Positions 6,887-13,987 of a stretch of 30,584 bases of DNA are shown in pieces. Made by a program: the position numbers and the translations under genes. Below the pieces are notes generated by a model. It was not told the origin of the DNA, did not search any database, and saw only the letters and a program-made list of their open reading frames with translations. Every line of letters starts with the position of its first letter. Position 1 is the first letter of the stretch. Source of the DNA: Candidatus Bathyarchaeota archaeon (GTDB lineage Archaea > Thermoproteota > Bathyarchaeia > TCS64); NCBI GenBank assembly GCA_014729945.1, contig WJJC01000009.1, positions 1-30,584 on the forward strand, in the 5' to 3' direction.

Positions 6887-8455
6887 ATGTTTGATTTGCT
6901 TTTAAAAAACGGTGTAATAATAGATGGCCTAGGAACCGCGAGGCATCAAGGAGACGTAGCGATAAAAAATGAATGCATTGAAAAAGTCGGGATAATTGAA
7001 AAAGCCGATGAAACCATCGATATCTCAGACCTTGCAGTGGCTCCAGGTTTCATTGACACTCATAGCCACTCAGATCTCTTCCTGATACATGAACCAGCCT
7101 CTCTCCCTAAGATAATGCAGGGAATAACAACAGAGATCATAGGACAGGATGGATTAGGAGAAGCCCCAATACGAAGAGAATATGTACAGGAATGGAGAAA
7201 GTATCTATCCGGTTTAAACGGGGATCCACCAATTGAGTGGAACTGGAGTAGCTACGAAGAGTATCTAAATGTTTTAGAGAATAGTGGTACAGCGGTTAAT
7301 GTCGCCGGATTGGTAGGTCATGGTAATCTAAGGCTGCTCGCAATGGGTATGGATGATCGGGGGCCCATTGATAGGGAAGTAAATGAGATGAAGAGGTTAC
7401 TCCGGGAATGCTTGGAGGCAGGAGCCATAGGTATGAGTACTGGTTTGATTTACGCTCCCTGTGTGTACGCTGAGACTAGTGAATTAGTGGAACTATGTAA
7501 AGTGGTTGCAGAGTACTCCGGTGTATTCGTCGTCCATATGCGAGATGAAGGTGACCAACTGCTAAAGAGCATTGAAGAGATCTTAACCATTGGTGAAAAA
7601 TCTGGAGTACACTGCCACATAAGTCACTTCAAAGCCTCTGGGGAAAAGAATTGGGGAAAATCAAAGGAAGCACTTGAATTACTTGAGGATGGCGTGACTC
7701 GGGGAGTAAAGATCTCATATGATCAATATCCTTACACGGCTGGCAGTACCTTCCTGAGTAGTCTATTACCTAGCTGGGTTCATGATGGAGGGGTTGAACG
7801 ATTGTTGGCTAGATTGAGAGACTTAGAGATACGGGAGAGAATTAGATCTGAGTACAGTGAAGGAGTGGGCAGTGGAAGAAACGCTGGTTGGGATAAAGTT
7901 CTAGTTACTTATGTTGAGTCTCCTAAGAACAAAAAGTTTGAGGGGAAAACTTTGGAGGAAATAGCGGAAATCCGTGGACACCCTCCGGTTGATGCTCTCA
8001 TGGATATTGTATTGGAGGAGGATAACATGGGCTCCATGGCAAACTTCACAATGAGCGAGGAGGATGTGAAAAGAATCATGAAGCATCCATTAGGTATGGT
8101 TTGTACAGATGGCTTGTTACTGGGGAAGCCTCATCCAAGGGCTTATGGGGGTTTTCCAAGAGTCCTAGGTCATTATGTAAGGGAGCAGGGTGTTCTCGAC
8201 TTGGAGATGGCTGTGAAGCGTATGACGAGTTATCCTTGCAGCGTGTTTAGGTTGAAGGGTCGTGGAGTGGTTAAGCCGGGTTATATGGCTGATTTAGTGG
8301 TGTTTGACCCAGCTAAAGTCATTGATAAATCAACGTATCAGGAACCCAGGTTACATCCAGAGGGAATAGTCCATGTGATTGTTAATGGAGAATTAGTGGT
8401 AAAACATGGTGAGTACACTGGAGCTGAAAACGGAAAAATCATCAAATCAGGTTGA
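6887..8455 (+). CDS. N-acyl-D-amino-acid deacylase (D-aminoacylase) family amidohydrolase
   Basis: This 522-residue amidohydrolase-superfamily enzyme removes acyl groups from N-acyl-D-amino acids (or related N-acyl substrates) to give the free amino acid. It has the small N-terminal beta-domain, then the metal motif GFIDTHSHSD (H59, H61). Later come HMRDEGDQLL (metal His), HISHFKASG (metal His) and CTDGLLLGKPHPRAYGGFPRVLG. The end, VVKPGYMADLVVFDPA, is the usual amidohydrolase C-terminal beta-sandwich. At the position where classical D-aminoacylases carry the metal-bridging Cys (NCG) this protein has QDG (D88), a known-looking variant subgroup. It appears leaderless behind its own promoter, downstream of an MFS transporter in the same direction. 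The substrate is uncertain. Confidence 0.88.
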   Translation: MFDLLLKNGVIIDGLGTARHQGDVAIKNECIEKVGIIEKADETIDISDLAVAPGFIDTHSHSDLFLIHEPASLPKIMQGITTEIIGQDGLGEAPIRREYVQEWRKYLSGLNGDPPIEWNWSSYEEYLNVLENSGTAVNVAGLVGHGNLRLLAMGMDDRGPIDREVNEMKRLLRECLEAGAIGMSTGLIYAPCVYAETSELVELCKVVAEYSGVFVVHMRDEGDQLLKSIEEILTIGEKSGVHCHISHFKASGEKNWGKSKEALELLEDGVTRGVKISYDQYPYTAGSTFLSSLLPSWVHDGGVERLLARLRDLEIRERIRSEYSEGVGSGRNAGWDKVLVTYVESPKNKKFEGKTLEEIAEIRGHPPVDALMDIVLEEDNMGSMANFTMSEEDVKRIMKHPLGMVCTDGLLLGKPHPRAYGGFPRVLGHYVREQGVLDLEMAVKRMTSYPCSVFRLKGRGVVKPGYMADLVVFDPAKVIDKSTYQEPRLHPEGIVHVIVNGELVVKHGEYTGAENGKIIKSG

Positions 8456-8488
8456 AGACTTTTCCAAGAATCGTTATGATGCTCATAT

Positions 8489-9025
8489 TCACTTTTTTAA
8501 ATGAATTAAGAAACATTTACCATGCCTAGTAATCTCAGCCGTCAAATCAAGTTTATCAAATATTCCATTAAAGTATCCCTCTAGAAACCTACTCCATAAA
8601 AGCCCATGGTTATGATCAATGTATATGTATTTTATTTCATCTATTGTTTTTTCCTCGCAGGTGAACCAATTAGCGTAAAAGTCAAGGGTTTTTAGATAAA
8701 TCAGTAGGGATTCTTTCCCAGGCTTTAATCCAGCTCTGAAGAGCCTTGAGATAGGGTTCTCTCCCCCCATGGTATAACCGCATTCGTAGAGTTTATCCTC
8801 GTCCATATTCTCCATGAGGGTTTTAAGGGTGTTGTTGCCCATGTTGATATAGTTTCGGTTGTGGTTGTATCTGTGAAAATTTAGGTACTTGTTAACCAAT
8901 TGAGATAGAAGGGTGCTTACAGATATTCTCTTCTTCTGGGCTTCCTGCATGAGTTCATCATCAAGTGCCTTGTCGATGGTAAAAGATCTGTTTACTGATT
9001 CTCCATCAGGTTCTATGAAACTCAT
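8489..9025 (-). CDS. ribbon-helix-helix N-terminal protein with uncharacterised C-terminal domain
   Basis: This 178-residue protein has an N-terminal segment (about residues 10-50: VNRSFTIDKALDDELMQEA, then ISVSTLLSQLVNKYL). It has the beta strand plus two helices of a MetJ/Arc-type ribbon-helix-helix DNA-binding domain. The remaining 120 residues have no family I can name. Visible features are an aromatic-rich stretch (LKTLDFYANWFTCEEK), a His/Asp patch (YIDHNHGLLWSRFLEGYFNGIF) and a final basic strand. An N-terminal RHH with a larger C-terminal domain suggests a dimeric regulator with a sensing domain. It ends 33 bases beyond the convergent deacylase gene. A weak TATA-like ATAATATG lies about 35 bases upstream of the ATG. 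The regulated target is unknown. Confidence 0.7.
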   Translation of the reverse strand: MSFIEPDGESVNRSFTIDKALDDELMQEAQKKRISVSTLLSQLVNKYLNFHRYNHNRNYINMGNNTLKTLMENMDEDKLYECGYTMGGENPISRLFRAGLKPGKESLLIYLKTLDFYANWFTCEEKTIDEIKYIYIDHNHGLLWSRFLEGYFNGIFDKLDLTAEITRHGKCFLIHLKK

Positions 9026-9193
9026 GTTAGGTAAGAAACTCTGCTGGGTGGTTCATATTATTTCCTACAACCTGTCTCCAACTCTGGTTTGTTCTATTCG
9101 TAAGGGTGCATACTTCTAGTATTAATGGTCTAGTGTGTATCTTAATCTGAAAAGATACTTGGCTGAAGCATGAATAGAAATTAACTAAGAGAG

Positions 9194-9209
9194 CCATAGG
9201 GTTCTATGG
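9194..9209. repeat. short perfect hairpin upstream of the macro-domain gene
   Basis: CCATAG (9194-9199) and CTATGG (9204-9209) form a six-base perfect stem with a GGTT loop about 25 bases upstream of the TATA-like element of the macro-domain gene. It could be an operator half-site pair. No factor can be assigned. Confidence 0.3.
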
Positions 9210-9266
9210 GGGATAACGTATAGATACCCCTAAAATTTATACTCGAGGAATATACGGTGAGGATTC

Positions 9267-9815
9267 ATGAGGGCTAGGATAAATGCAACGGTCTTCAAGC
9301 TAGTAAAAGGGGATATTACGGAACAGGACACCGTGGCCATAGTAAACGCGGCTAATAAGAGACTAGCCCCTGGGGGCGGCGTAGCCGGTGCAATACATCG
9401 AGCAGCCGGACCGGGTTTATGGATGGAATGTAGAAAACTTGGAGGCTGCGAGACGGGGGAGGCTAAGCTTACAGGTGGATACCGTCTTAAAGCAGAGTAC
9501 GTGATTCACACAGTTGGACCAGTTTACAGGAGATCATCGAGAGACCGCGAATATTTAGCGGCTTGTTACCGGAACAGCTTAAGACTGGCACAAGACAATG
9601 ATATCAGCTCCATTAGTTTTCCAGCTATAAGTACAGGAATTTTTGGTTATCCATTAGAGGAAGCGGCTAAGGTAGCAATAGAAACAATAACAACAGTGCT
9701 TGAAGATCTGAACTTATCGGAGGTTCGACTGGTGTTATACAGTGATGAGTCCTTGAGAATCCATGAGAAAGTCTTCAAAGAATATATGAAGAGTATAAAT
9801 CAACCCCTATTTTGA
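9267..9815 (+). CDS. macro domain protein (ADP-ribose / O-acetyl-ADP-ribose processing)
   Basis: This 182-residue stand-alone macro domain binds ADP-ribose and, in relatives, removes O-acetyl or protein-linked ADP-ribose. Conserved elements are VKGDITEQDTVAIVNAANKRLAPGGGVAGAI (seen as GDIT, then IVNAAN, then PGGGVAGAI), HTVGPVY, SISFPAISTGIFGYPLEEAA and a final strand VRLVLYSDES. The Asn of IVNAAN and the GGGV loop, which are the usual catalytic or binding residues, are present. The start is well supported: GGTGAGG (9256-9262) is spaced four bases before ATG 9267, and TTTATA lies further upstream. It converges on the downstream antiporter with only a few bases between ends. No ADP-ribosyltransferase gene is visible nearby. 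Confidence 0.93.
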   Translation: MRARINATVFKLVKGDITEQDTVAIVNAANKRLAPGGGVAGAIHRAAGPGLWMECRKLGGCETGEAKLTGGYRLKAEYVIHTVGPVYRRSSRDREYLAACYRNSLRLAQDNDISSISFPAISTGIFGYPLEEAAKVAIETITTVLEDLNLSEVRLVLYSDESLRIHEKVFKEYMKSINQPLF

Positions 9816-9820
9816 GTTGA

Positions 9821-10792
9821 TTAAAAACTTAATGTGCTATATAAGAACAATAGATAGAGGAAGACAAGTATCGCGCCCTCCCTCCAACATATTCGATCTC
9901 CATTGAGGAAATACCATAGAAATAAGGTAGCTATTAAGCTGAATACGGCGATGTTTGTAAAAGCCTCCACATTGATTGTGAATTTGACCACCATTAAGGT
10001 AACCCCAAGTACAAGAGTAATATTAAGGAAGCAACTTCCGACAATGTTTGCAAGTGCAAGATGTATGTTGTTATTTTTTGTTGCCTGGATACTGGTAGCC
10101 AACTCGGGTAGACTCGTTCCTAGGGCGATTACTGTTGCCCCTATCACTACTTTAGGGACGCCTACCCCTAGAGCAAGAAAAGTTGCTGCATCAACTATAA
10201 AATAACTAGCGGCGATTACACCACTAATCCCAATGAAAAGCATTAAGGCGTATCTTGGTAACTTTTCCTTCTCCTCTCCAAGAGCACCTTCTTCTTTTAC
10301 GCCTTCTCGATTTTGAATAAGCTGAATGGTGTTATAGAGAAACAATAGTACTAATACCAAGCCTATAATGCGACTGGCGTACCCTAGATAGATTAACACT
10401 AGTGGCACTATACTTGCAGTAAATAACCCGAATTGAAGTGTCTTGATATCATCTCTAGTTATTAGAGGTAGAAAATCTATACATACAAGACCTTTCAGTG
10501 CAGCATATAATATGCATCCACCGAATACGAGGCAGATGTTCAGTATATTACTTCCCAAGATATTGCCTAGTGCAACTCCTACTGCTTCTTCTGTTGTTGT
10601 GCTGAATACCGCGACAGTTAACTCTGGGAGCGAGGTTGAAAGAGAGATTAATATGAAACCAACCGCAGTTTTACCGAATCCAGTAATTTCCGCGATTCTC
10701 TCACTATTTACAATAGTCATATGGCTAAATTTATCCAATAATAATAAGGAGGCTAATAGAATACCACCATTGAAAAGAAATTTATTAATCAT
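9821..10792 (-). CDS. CaCA family sodium/calcium-type cation exchanger
   Basis: This is a 323-residue membrane protein of the Ca2+:cation antiporter family with the two characteristic inverted alpha repeats. Alpha-1 is at about residues 40-90 (ILISLSTSLPELTVAV, then ALGNILGSNILNICLV). Alpha-2 is at about residues 210-265 (VIALGTSLPELATSIQA, then ALANIVGSCFLNITLVLG). Alpha-1 keeps GSN, whereas alpha-2 has GSC. An acidic and basic cytoplasmic loop (REGVKEEGALGEEKEKL) separates the halves. Such proteins exchange Ca2+ (or K+/Na+) across the membrane. ATG 10792 is supported by a TATA-like box about 32 bases upstream (10820-10827). Its direction is shared with the Na+/H+-type antiporter upstream, but more than 200 bases separate them. 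Confidence 0.9.
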   Translation of the reverse strand: MINKFLFNGGILLASLLLLDKFSHMTIVNSERIAEITGFGKTAVGFILISLSTSLPELTVAVFSTTTEEAVGVALGNILGSNILNICLVFGGCILYAALKGLVCIDFLPLITRDDIKTLQFGLFTASIVPLVLIYLGYASRIIGLVLVLLFLYNTIQLIQNREGVKEEGALGEEKEKLPRYALMLFIGISGVIAASYFIVDAATFLALGVGVPKVVIGATVIALGTSLPELATSIQATKNNNIHLALANIVGSCFLNITLVLGVTLMVVKFTINVEAFTNIAVFSLIATLFLWYFLNGDRICWREGAILVFLYLLFLYSTLSF

Positions 10793-10819
10793 CTATGAAT
10801 TGTTCCCTCATTATCCAAG

Positions 10820-10827
10820 TTATAAAT
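10820..10827 (-). promoter_or_regulatory. TATA box of the CaCA exchanger gene
   Basis: TTTATAAC on the minus strand is centred about 32 bases before the ATG at 10792. It predicts a very short leader. Confidence 0.5.
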
Positions 10828-11011
10828 GTGCCTTTATCTTTTCTCAGTTCCTCGATAAGGGATATAGTTGTCTTACAGTAAACTAGTATCAATTATCTCA
10901 TGTGAAGAAAAATGCAGATATCATGTTAGCGCTGAAGTATCTCCTGCTAATATTACAGTACTGAAGTAAGTAAATAAAATACTAAAAAGGGCGGTTAAAA
11001 AGAGGGCGGGG

Positions 11012-12196
11012 CTATTTTCTGGTTTTTGCGATGAACCCCATTGTTGCAGCAATGTTAGTGAATAGGATCATTACAATCACAATATCTGTAAGGGGTGGAA
11101 GTTGTAGTCCCTGTTCAACGGGCATAAAAGCAGTTATTCCAGCTGTAAGACCCCTTGAAACCATTAAAGAAACAAGCACGACGTGATCATTGAAGCGTGT
11201 GTCATAGAACCCGATTATCTTATAACTCATCCACCTGCTGGCAATCATTAAAACGGTTAATACCAAGGCGATCATTAGCGTACTATATGTCACTGTTTCT
11301 AGATTGAACATCAGACCCAGAATAAAGAAAAAAGTGTTCTTAACGAGAAAAGTGACCTCGTCCTGCATAACCTCAATATCAGTGAAAAACTTCAGTACCT
11401 TTCGTCTAATCTGTAAATGAGTTCTTAGATATTTCGGGAGATTTCCTATTGTTACACCAAAAATCATGACAGCTATTACACCACTTCCTCCTCGACTCTC
11501 AGTTAAGGAGTATAATAATATCGCTATAGCCAATGTTGTAAGGTATTTTAACGCTAGGTCTTCCTTTATCCTAGCCAGAATTATAGTCCAGATGAAAGAA
11601 AAAAGGACCCCAAATAAAAACGCCAAAAAAATGTATCTGGTTATAATTAAGATGGCTAAATAGGGGTTTACTTTCAAGGTCATGGCTTGGATTATTATTG
11701 AAACTGCTGTGATTATTGTCACATCGTTTATAATGGATTCAAAGATCAACATCTGGTTTACAGCTGGATTGAGTTTCATCCTCCTAGTGAAGTAGAGTAT
11801 TGGGAGGGTAGAGGTGCCGCTACAGATTACGCCGAGGATGAGACTGGAATATATCGACCACTCTAGTATAGCGTATAGAAAAACGCTGCACAGTATGCTG
11901 GTGGTGATTAAAACTATTAGTGTAAAGATGGTTGAGGTTCTCATGGTCTCTAGGGCTTCACGTATATCTGTTGTGAGACCGCTTTCAAGCAATATTATGA
12001 CGATGCTTAGAGTGAAAACATGGGTAATTACTCCTGATATGTCTCGTAGCCTTATGAGACCTGATAAGGGGCCTAAGATGAGGCCCAATATTATCATGAA
12101 TATGGATTCGGGGATGCCGGTCTTATCGAAAAGCATGTGTCCGATAACGGCTATTATGACGGTGAATCCCATTATGGTTAAAACATTAAAGTACAT
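11012..12196 (-). CDS. cation:proton antiporter (CPA1/NhaP-like)
   Basis: This 394-residue polytopic membrane protein has the layout of CPA-family Na+(K+)/H+ antiporters. It starts with an N-terminal helix pair ending in GIPESIFMIILGLILGP. The unwound-helix region follows (LGVICSGTSTLP), and then FESIINDVTII, which holds the Asn157-Asp158 pair typical of electroneutral CPA1 exchangers such as NhaP. The TDP triplet common in other members is replaced by GTS at the crossing helix. No C-terminal TrkA or CBS domain is present. A probable TATA-like TTTTTAAG lies within a flanking inverted repeat upstream (12237-12272). It likely contributes to pH or Na+ homeostasis. The ion cannot be assigned from sequence alone. 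Confidence 0.88.
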   Translation of the reverse strand: MYFNVLTIMGFTVIIAVIGHMLFDKTGIPESIFMIILGLILGPLSGLIRLRDISGVITHVFTLSIVIILLESGLTTDIREALETMRTSTIFTLIVLITTSILCSVFLYAILEWSIYSSLILGVICSGTSTLPILYFTRRMKLNPAVNQMLIFESIINDVTIITAVSIIIQAMTLKVNPYLAILIITRYIFLAFLFGVLFSFIWTIILARIKEDLALKYLTTLAIAILLYSLTESRGGSGVIAVMIFGVTIGNLPKYLRTHLQIRRKVLKFFTDIEVMQDEVTFLVKNTFFFILGLMFNLETVTYSTLMIALVLTVLMIASRWMSYKIIGFYDTRFNDHVVLVSLMVSRGLTAGITAFMPVEQGLQLPPLTDIVIVMILFTNIAATMGFIAKTRK

Positions 12197-12236
12197 GTAG
12201 CCTCACAACAGATGTCTAAAGATTGTAAACTAAACA

Positions 12237-12272
12237 GATAACTTGTTCTTAAAAAGGTTAATACGAGTTATC
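12237..12272 (-). promoter_or_regulatory. antiporter promoter flanked by inverted repeat
   Basis: GATAACT (12237-12243) and AGTTATC (12266-12272) are exact inverse copies that flank a TATA-like TTTTTAAG on the minus strand, about 55 bases upstream of the antiporter ATG. This arrangement would suit repression or ion-responsive control. No regulator is identified. Confidence 0.35.
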
Positions 12273-12438
12273 TAAGCAAGTATTTACCTATTCTGTTGAT
12301 AACTTTTATCTGGCATTATTTCTTTTTCACTTCCATATTGTCTAATAGGGCTCTAGGCGATCAAGATAAGATAGGCGAGATAGAAGATAGTTTAGTTATT
12401 TACTTCATCTATACGTTGGCGCGGTTACTAGTTATGAT

Positions 12439-12606
12439 TTATTCTTTTTCTAGGTCTTTGTCTCTGTTTCGCCATTCTTTGCTTGTTGGCATACCTGGGC
12501 AGCGATGGTTTTCAGGTAATCTATGCTCGTGACAATATTTTTGTCCACAGTAGTTGCATGTGAATATTGTTTCTGTTTCTCGTTTACAGAGTTGACAACT
12601 CGGCAT
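12439..12606 (-). CDS. AN1-type zinc finger small protein (55 residues)
   Basis: This is a 55-codon gene starting MPSCQLCKRETETIF and ending DKDLEKE. All ligands of an AN1 zinc finger are present with canonical spacing: C4-x2-C7, C17-x2-C20, C25-x2-H28, H34-x-C36. Archaeal AN1 domains occur alone, as here, or fused to rhomboid-like proteins, and eukaryotic AN1 proteins work in ubiquitin-linked stress responses. The archaeal role is not established. The start is well supported: TATA-like CTTTATAA is centred 28 bases before the ATG, which suggests a leaderless mRNA. A basic and acidic tail follows the finger. The opposite strand carries a longer open frame here, but it has no protein-like features. 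Confidence 0.88.
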   Translation of the reverse strand: MPSCQLCKRETETIFTCNYCGQKYCHEHRLPENHRCPGMPTSKEWRNRDKDLEKE

Positions 12607-12928
12607 AATTTATTTCATATTTCTATGGATTATAAAGGTAGTTTTCAGATTATTTTTCGAGAAGGTCTAGATTTTTTTAATTCTACAGTAATTATGTAAC
12701 ATATTAGCGATTTGTGCCTTGATTTATAATAATAGATTCATGGTTATCTAGTCCCGTTGATTCTTGTGGATGTCGTTACTTGTTTACTACGAGTGTAGAA
12801 TTGTAAAGAGGTTTATAGAAAAAAGAATGGGAAACGAAGCTTTTTCCGGTAAAGATTCTATGTTTCCGAGTTTTTTACTGTTTTTTGGTTTTTTATAATT
12901 TATGGTCTATTAGTATGGATTTTTAATA
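12607..12928. other. AT-rich intergenic stretch
   Basis: This space lies between the AN1 gene start and the CBS gene end. Apart from the AN1 promoter at its left end I see no coding pattern, tRNA or structured RNA. It contains several T-runs on the plus strand (around 12870-12900) with no plus-strand gene to terminate. Confidence 0.4.
12630..12637 (-). promoter_or_regulatory. TATA box of the AN1 zinc-finger gene
   Basis: CTTTATAA on the minus strand is centred about 28 bases upstream of the ATG at 12606, the spacing expected for a leaderless archaeal transcript. Confidence 0.55.
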
Positions 12929-12946
12929 GAGAGAAAAAATAGGGAT
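12929..12946 (-). terminator. oligo-T terminator after the CBS gene
   Basis: On the minus strand the sequence CCTATTTTTTCTCTC lies about 15-30 bases past the CBS-protein stop, in the form of an archaeal T-rich terminator. Confidence 0.45.
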
Positions 12947-12960
12947 CTAGGATAATTGGA

Positions 12961-13767
12961 CTATTTTGAGTATACTTCAACTAGGTCTCTCGCTGTGATT
13001 ATTCCTATTAGCTGTGTTTCTTCAGCTACGGGTAACCGCCTTATGCCTCGGCCAGTCATGGCTTTTGCTACGCCCAAGATTCGGGTCATGGTGGGTATGG
13101 CTAGCAGAGGCTCTGTATAGTTTATAGGCTCCGATAAGGAGGTCTTATCGGCTATAGGCTCTATAATATCTCGTTCTGTGAATATTCCTATGGGTACATC
13201 GTTTCTTGTCACTATTAGGCTGCCTATCCTTTTCTGATCTAGCGTTGATGCAGCTTCTTTGATGGATGTCTTTTCTGGTACAGTCTCTACAGGGGTGGTC
13301 ATGTACCTGTCTGCGTATTCACGGGTTTGGGGTGTGCTGGGCATGTTTTTAACAAGGTCCGAAGTGGTTACTACACCCACTGGAGTTTCTCCTTGTGTGA
13401 CGATTAACCGGTTTTTCTTCTTTATCATGGTCTTTGCGGCGTCTTTGATCGATGAGTCTATGGGGATTGTGATTAATGGTTTGCTCATCACTTTCTCTAA
13501 TTTGAGGGATTCATGGTTTTCTTTTATGTGTTCGAGTATGTCTCGCTCTGTGATTATGCCCTCCGGGTTTTCCTTGTTTGTTACTATTATGCAGCCCATT
13601 TCGTGTTTGGTCATTTGTTTGGCGACTTCGTAGGTGGTTCTGGTTTTTTCTATGGTGTGGATAGGTTTGCTCATAATTTCTTTTACTGTTAAATCTTGTT
13701 TTGATTGGTCATATACTCTTCTCGTTGGGTTTAGGTACAGGTCTCGGTAATCGTGTATTATTTCCAT
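12961..13767 (-). CDS. four-CBS-domain protein
   Basis: This 268-residue protein is built almost entirely of four CBS repeats, each beginning with a V/MxxPxxTI-type strand and ending with a G-I-(I/V/F)-T-x-R/S-D motif. They are KPIHTIEKTRTTYEVA to GIITERDILEHI, KPLITIPIDSSIKDAA to GVVTTSDLVKNM, TPVETVPEKTSIKEAA to GIFTERDIIEPI, and EPLLAIPTMTRILGVA to GIITARDLVEVY. Four CBS domains form two Bateman modules that bind adenine nucleotides (AMP, ATP, SAM or NAD) and sense energy or redox state. No catalytic domain is attached, so it should act on a partner. The ATG at 13767 fits the N-terminus. A TATA-like TCTAAATAAATAA lies about 40 bases upstream. It is divergent from the kinase-like gene. Confidence 0.92.
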   Translation of the reverse strand: MEIIHDYRDLYLNPTRRVYDQSKQDLTVKEIMSKPIHTIEKTRTTYEVAKQMTKHEMGCIIVTNKENPEGIITERDILEHIKENHESLKLEKVMSKPLITIPIDSSIKDAAKTMIKKKNRLIVTQGETPVGVVTTSDLVKNMPSTPQTREYADRYMTTPVETVPEKTSIKEAASTLDQKRIGSLIVTRNDVPIGIFTERDIIEPIADKTSLSEPINYTEPLLAIPTMTRILGVAKAMTGRGIRRLPVAEETQLIGIITARDLVEVYSK

Positions 13768-13987
13768 GGTTACTCAATATTTCTTTAACCTAGTTATTTA
13801 TTTAGATAACGTAGAAGATAACTGTACTTGTCTTTTATCTTAGTTAAAACTGGTTCTTAGGAGTAGGGAAGAAATTGAGAAAAGGTAAAATTGGTTGTGT
13901 GAGGTTTTTTTTAAAATAGATCTATTCTGGTTATGTGATTATTTTTGTACTAGATTCAATTATTATGATTAAAAGGGAGTATACTAT

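Noticed and set aside
12296..12532. Plus-strand frame of 78 codons over the AN1 gene
   Set aside because: It has no protein-like motifs and the opposite strand encodes a complete AN1 zinc finger with promoter.
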